7,372 nt of DNA from Acidimicrobiia bacterium. Lineage in GTDB: Bacteria > Actinomycetota > Acidimicrobiia > Acidimicrobiales > Ilumatobacteraceae. The position numbers were made by a program, and so were the translations under genes. The stretch is taken from assembly GCA_013821025.1 (NCBI GenBank), contig JACDHN010000130.1:1-7372 (forward strand), written 5' to 3'. Positions 5,670 through 7,372 of the stretch are shown here, in pieces. Below the pieces are notes generated by a model. That model worked only from the letters and a program-made list of their open reading frames with translations. It did not search any database and was not told the DNA's origin. Numbering within the stretch: the first letter of the stretch is position 1; each line of letters opens with the position of its first letter.

Positions 5670-6448
5670 GACATCTCCGTCGAGCGCATCGTGCGGCCCC
5701 AGCTCCGGTGGGCCTGGGCCTCACGGGCTTCACGGACCAGCCAACCGAACAGTGGATCGTGGGCGCGACCGGGCAGCATCTCGGGGTGCCATTGGATGCC
5801 GATCACCGCCAGCCCCGGCAACTCAATGGCCTCGACGGTTCCATCCGACGCCGTTGCCGACACCACCCACCCTGCGGCTACACGGTCCACCGTTTGATGA
5901 TGCAACGAGTTCACGTACAGCCGATCACCGCACAGCCGGTGCAGCAGCGTGCCCGGCGTCACCACCAGCTCGTGGGCCACACTGCCCGTGGCGTCGTCGA
6001 ACCGGGCGTGTTCTGGCACGTCCTGGTGCAGCGACCCGCCGTCACGCACGTTGAGCAGTTGCATGCCGCGGCAGATACCGAGCACAGGCAGTCGACGCTG
6101 CTCGGCGTGCTCCATCACGGCCAGCTCGAAGCGGTCACGTGACGGCTCGGGCGGGAAGCGCTCGGTCTCGGAGCCCGCACCCCACAAGGTGGGGTCGAGA
6201 TCGGCCCCACCGGTCAGCACGATGCCATCGAGCCGCGACACGACGGCGGACGGCTCGACGTCGAGCGGGAGGTAGACGGGTAGCCCGCCTGCCTCGATGA
6301 CTCCCCTGGCATAATCGGCGAAGAACAGGTCGATGTCGATGGCCGCGAGTGTCTCGGGGAGGTCGACGACCTTCGATCCCTGCTTGCGGCGGCCGACGAC
6401 GCCGATCAGCGGGCGGGCATGATCATCCACGGTTGTCGGTTCTGCCAC
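5654..6448 (-). CDS. Class I glutamine amidotransferase-like hydrolase (PuuD / peptidase C26 type)
   Basis: Related enzymes cleave gamma-glutamyl amides; PuuD releases GABA from gamma-glutamyl-GABA. The product has 264 residues with the start used here. PLIGVVGRRKQG begins the domain, followed by IVLTGGADLDP (76-86), the nucleophile elbow LGICRGMQLLNV with Cys126 (123-134), GGSLHQDV (137-144), NSLHHQTV (180-187) and IQWHPEM with His221 and Glu223. The Cys-His-Glu triad is complete. The frame stays open upstream to 6766 without family similarity. The GTG at 6448 is chosen because GAGGTGA at 6456-6462 lies 7 bases before it and the domain starts about 12 residues later. It heads the minus-strand operon and overlaps marR by 16 bases. 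No partner glutamine-synthetase-like ligase is in the window. The natural amide is unknown; an aromatic-amine conjugate would suit the neighbours but is speculation. Confidence 0.88.
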   Translation of the reverse strand: MAEPTTVDDHARPLIGVVGRRKQGSKVVDLPETLAAIDIDLFFADYARGVIEAGGLPVYLPLDVEPSAVVSRLDGIVLTGGADLDPTLWGAGSETERFPPEPSRDRFELAVMEHAEQRRLPVLGICRGMQLLNVRDGGSLHQDVPEHARFDDATGSVAHELVVTPGTLLHRLCGDRLYVNSLHHQTVDRVAAGWVVSATASDGTVEAIELPGLAVIGIQWHPEMLPGRAHDPLFGWLVREAREAQAHRSWGRTMRSTEMSWPGD

Positions 6449-6455
6449 GTTGCGG

Positions 6456-6462
6456 TCACCTC
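6456..6462 (-). promoter_or_regulatory. Ribosome binding site of the PuuD-like gene
   Basis: GAGGTGA on the minus strand stands 7 bases before the GTG at 6448, close to the ideal sequence and spacing. It fixes the start well inside a longer open frame and shows that this operon, unlike its neighbours, has a leader. Confidence 0.7.
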
Positions 6463-6477
6463 GTCGTACGGACGCAA

Positions 6478-6483
6478 ACGGTA
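6478..6483 (-). promoter_or_regulatory. Putative -10 box of the PuuD-marR-hpaD operon
   Basis: TACCGT on the minus strand matches TANNNT. A start about 7 bases downstream (near 6471) would give a leader of roughly 23 bases that includes the ribosome site. The -35 region with a 17-base spacer falls at 6501-6506 (GTCGCC, a poor match), touching the inverted repeat at 6504-6529. Confidence 0.35.
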
Positions 6484-6503
6484 GCTCGCCGGAGCGGGTC
6501 GGC

Positions 6504-6529
6504 GACGTAGGGTGACGAACGCCTACGTC
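6504..6529 (+). promoter_or_regulatory. Inverted repeat, candidate operator of the MarR regulator
   Basis: GACGTAGG (6504-6511) and CCTACGTC (6522-6529) are exact reverse complements with a 10-base spacer, so the arm centres are 18 bases apart, under two helical turns. The repeat lies over the -35 region of the putative PuuD-marR-hpaD promoter, a good place for a dimeric repressor and for autoregulation. It could also act on the divergent gene about 200 bases away. Binding by the local MarR protein is inferred. Confidence 0.5.
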
Positions 6530-6711
6530 TGTGCGAGACGGGGCGATGGGAGATTGTTCGATGCCAGGGCGGGTGTCGTGTCCATTGTTCTTCGGGAGAA
6601 GCGCCGATTTCGACGCACCCACGGCCACTGGCGCGTCCCAGATCGCGACGGTGCCCCGATGACGCGAGACAGGCGACACAGGCCCCGGTCCTCCGGCGCG
6701 AGGCGGCGCAA

Positions 6712-6717
6712 TAGGGT
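6712..6717 (+). promoter_or_regulatory. Putative -10 box of the DUF6328-like gene, leaderless type
   Basis: TAGGGT is followed by GGCGCC (six bases) and the GTG at 6724, the same arrangement seen before the oxygenase and the FAH-family gene. The TAG at 6712-6714 is also an in-frame stop, so the GTG is the first possible start. AGGG is a weak alternative ribosome site. No -35 hexamer is evident. Confidence 0.45.
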
Positions 6718-6723
6718 GGCGCC

Positions 6724-7227
6724 GTGCCTCCCGCGACCGGCCCCTCAGACCGAGACGAGACGCCATCGGAACGTGCCGATCGCAACTTCGAGGAGCTACT
6801 CGGAGAACTGCGGGTGGCCCTGCCAGGCGTGCAGGTGCTGTTCGCCTTCCTCTTGATCGTGCCGTTCAACGACCGCTTCGACAACCTGACCGATGTCGGC
6901 GAGTCGCTCTACTTCGCCACCCTGGTGTGCACGGCCCTTGCGGCGGCAGTGCTCATCGCCCCAGGGATGAACCACCGCCTGGAGTTCCGCAGCGGCGACA
7001 AGGAGCACCTCGTGGAGCTCTCCAACCGGCTTACCATCGTCGGCATGTCCCTGCTGGCACTCTCCATGATCGGCGCGCTCGTGCTCGTGACCGACCTCGT
7101 GTTCGACGGTGCGATCGTCTTCATCGCCGGTGGCGTGCTGGCCGCCACATTCATCGCCCTGTGGTACGTCACCCCACTGCGCCGCCTCCGCGAGCTGGCG
7201 CGAAGCGACGCGCCCAGCAACAGTTGA
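6724..7227 (+). CDS. DUF6328-like four-helix membrane protein
   Basis: The 167-residue product has a charged N-terminus (SERADRNFEELLGELRVALPG) followed by four hydrophobic segments at about 34-48, 62-80, 103-126 and 129-149. The C-terminus is basic (PLRRLRELAR), presumably cytoplasmic. The opening ELLGELRVALPGVQVLFAFLLIVPF, the short F..RF loop, and APGMNHRLEFRSGDKEHLV between helices 2 and 3 match what I remember of the DUF6328 family of actinobacterial membrane proteins. No function is known for that family. The gene is divergent from the PuuD-marR-hpaD operon and convergent with the next gene, with 11 bases between stops, so it is probably monocistronic and not part of the catabolic set. 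The GTG start is fixed by an in-frame stop 12 bases upstream. Confidence 0.8.
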   Translation: MPPATGPSDRDETPSERADRNFEELLGELRVALPGVQVLFAFLLIVPFNDRFDNLTDVGESLYFATLVCTALAAAVLIAPGMNHRLEFRSGDKEHLVELSNRLTIVGMSLLALSMIGALVLVTDLVFDGAIVFIAGGVLAATFIALWYVTPLRRLRELARSDAPSNS

Positions 7228-7238
7228 GTGGGCGGGAC

Positions 7239-7372
7239 TCACCGTTCCGGACGAGCCACCTGCACGAGCTGCGCCGTGCCGCCGGAGACTGCGTACGCCA
7301 GACCTGGGCGGGCGGCGATCGGCAACCGTCGCGGTAGATGCTCGCCGACGACGTCACCGTCGAGCTCACCTC
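7239..7372 (-). CDS. C-terminal end of an unidentified gene, possibly diacylglycerol/lipid kinase family (partial)
   Basis: An open frame runs from the right edge of the window to a TGA at 7239-7241, giving 43 complete residues. GELDGDVVGEHLPRRLP, then IAARPGLAYAV and a short polar tail ending RPER. The pattern D-G-(D/E)-x-x-G, a proline-flanked basic stretch, and then RPG(L/A)-hydrophobic recalls the C-terminal end of the DAGK/YegS-like lipid kinases, where a DGE loop precedes a PGAL strand. The match is short and the call tentative. Coding is supported by a protein-like composition and by the convergent fit to the DUF6328-like gene. The other minus-strand frame here is rich in Ser, Arg and Cys and looks like a shadow. 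Confidence 0.45.
   Translation of the reverse strand, partial: GELDGDVVGEHLPRRLPIAARPGLAYAVSGGTAQLVQVARPER

Noticed and set aside
6590..6601. CTTC-GGGA-GAAG mini-hairpin in the divergent spacer
   Set aside because: Only four base pairs; expected by chance.
6449..6766. 106-residue upstream extension of the PuuD-like protein
   Set aside because: It is low in complexity, Arg/Pro/Ser-rich and covers the divergent promoter region. A strong ribosome site before the GTG at 6448 gives a better start.
6512..6856. Plus-strand open frame of 114 residues in the spacer before the DUF6328-like gene
   Set aside because: It is Arg-rich without motif, runs out of frame into the membrane protein gene, and begins inside the candidate operator.

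Overview
The window is GC-rich with closely packed genes and no mobile element, CRISPR array, tRNA or rRNA that I can see. GC bias, TANNNT-type -10 boxes placed for leaderless transcripts, and a DUF6328-type membrane protein point to an actinobacterium, possibly one of the less-studied classes. That placement is inferred, not proven.

Left part (1-1680): an isopenicillin-N-synthase-like 2-oxoglutarate/Fe(II) oxygenase on the minus strand is divergent from a family 1 uracil-DNA glycosylase (ung), with 39 bases between their starts.

Centre (1700-6450): two convergent operons carry the ring-cleavage part of the 4-hydroxyphenylacetate/homoprotocatechuate meta pathway. The plus-strand operon encodes a fumarylacetoacetate-hydrolase (FAH) family protein of the HpaG/HpcE type and a 5-carboxymethyl-2-hydroxymuconate semialdehyde dehydrogenase (HpaE), joined by an ATGA overlap. 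The minus-strand operon encodes a PuuD-like class I glutamine amidotransferase hydrolase, a MarR regulator and a homoprotocatechuate 2,3-dioxygenase (HpaD), with a 16-base overlap and a 12-base gap. HpaD would open the ring, HpaE would oxidise the resulting semialdehyde, and the FAH protein would act on the later oxo-acids. The aromatic hydroxylase, HpaF, HpaH and HpaI are not in this window. The two operons meet at a strongly structured 97-base spacer that can fold in two mutually exclusive ways.

Right part (6449-7372): a 275-base divergent spacer holds a likely operator (8-base inverted repeat) and promoters. It is followed by a four-helix DUF6328-like membrane protein and the C-terminal end of a minus-strand gene cut by the window edge.

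The most unusual signals are a perfect 30-bp palindrome inside the hpaE coding sequence, an identical TANNNT-N6-start arrangement in front of three genes, a split 14-base motif shared by the control regions of the two catabolic operons, and a gamma-glutamyl-amide hydrolase homologue embedded in an aromatic ring-cleavage operon.
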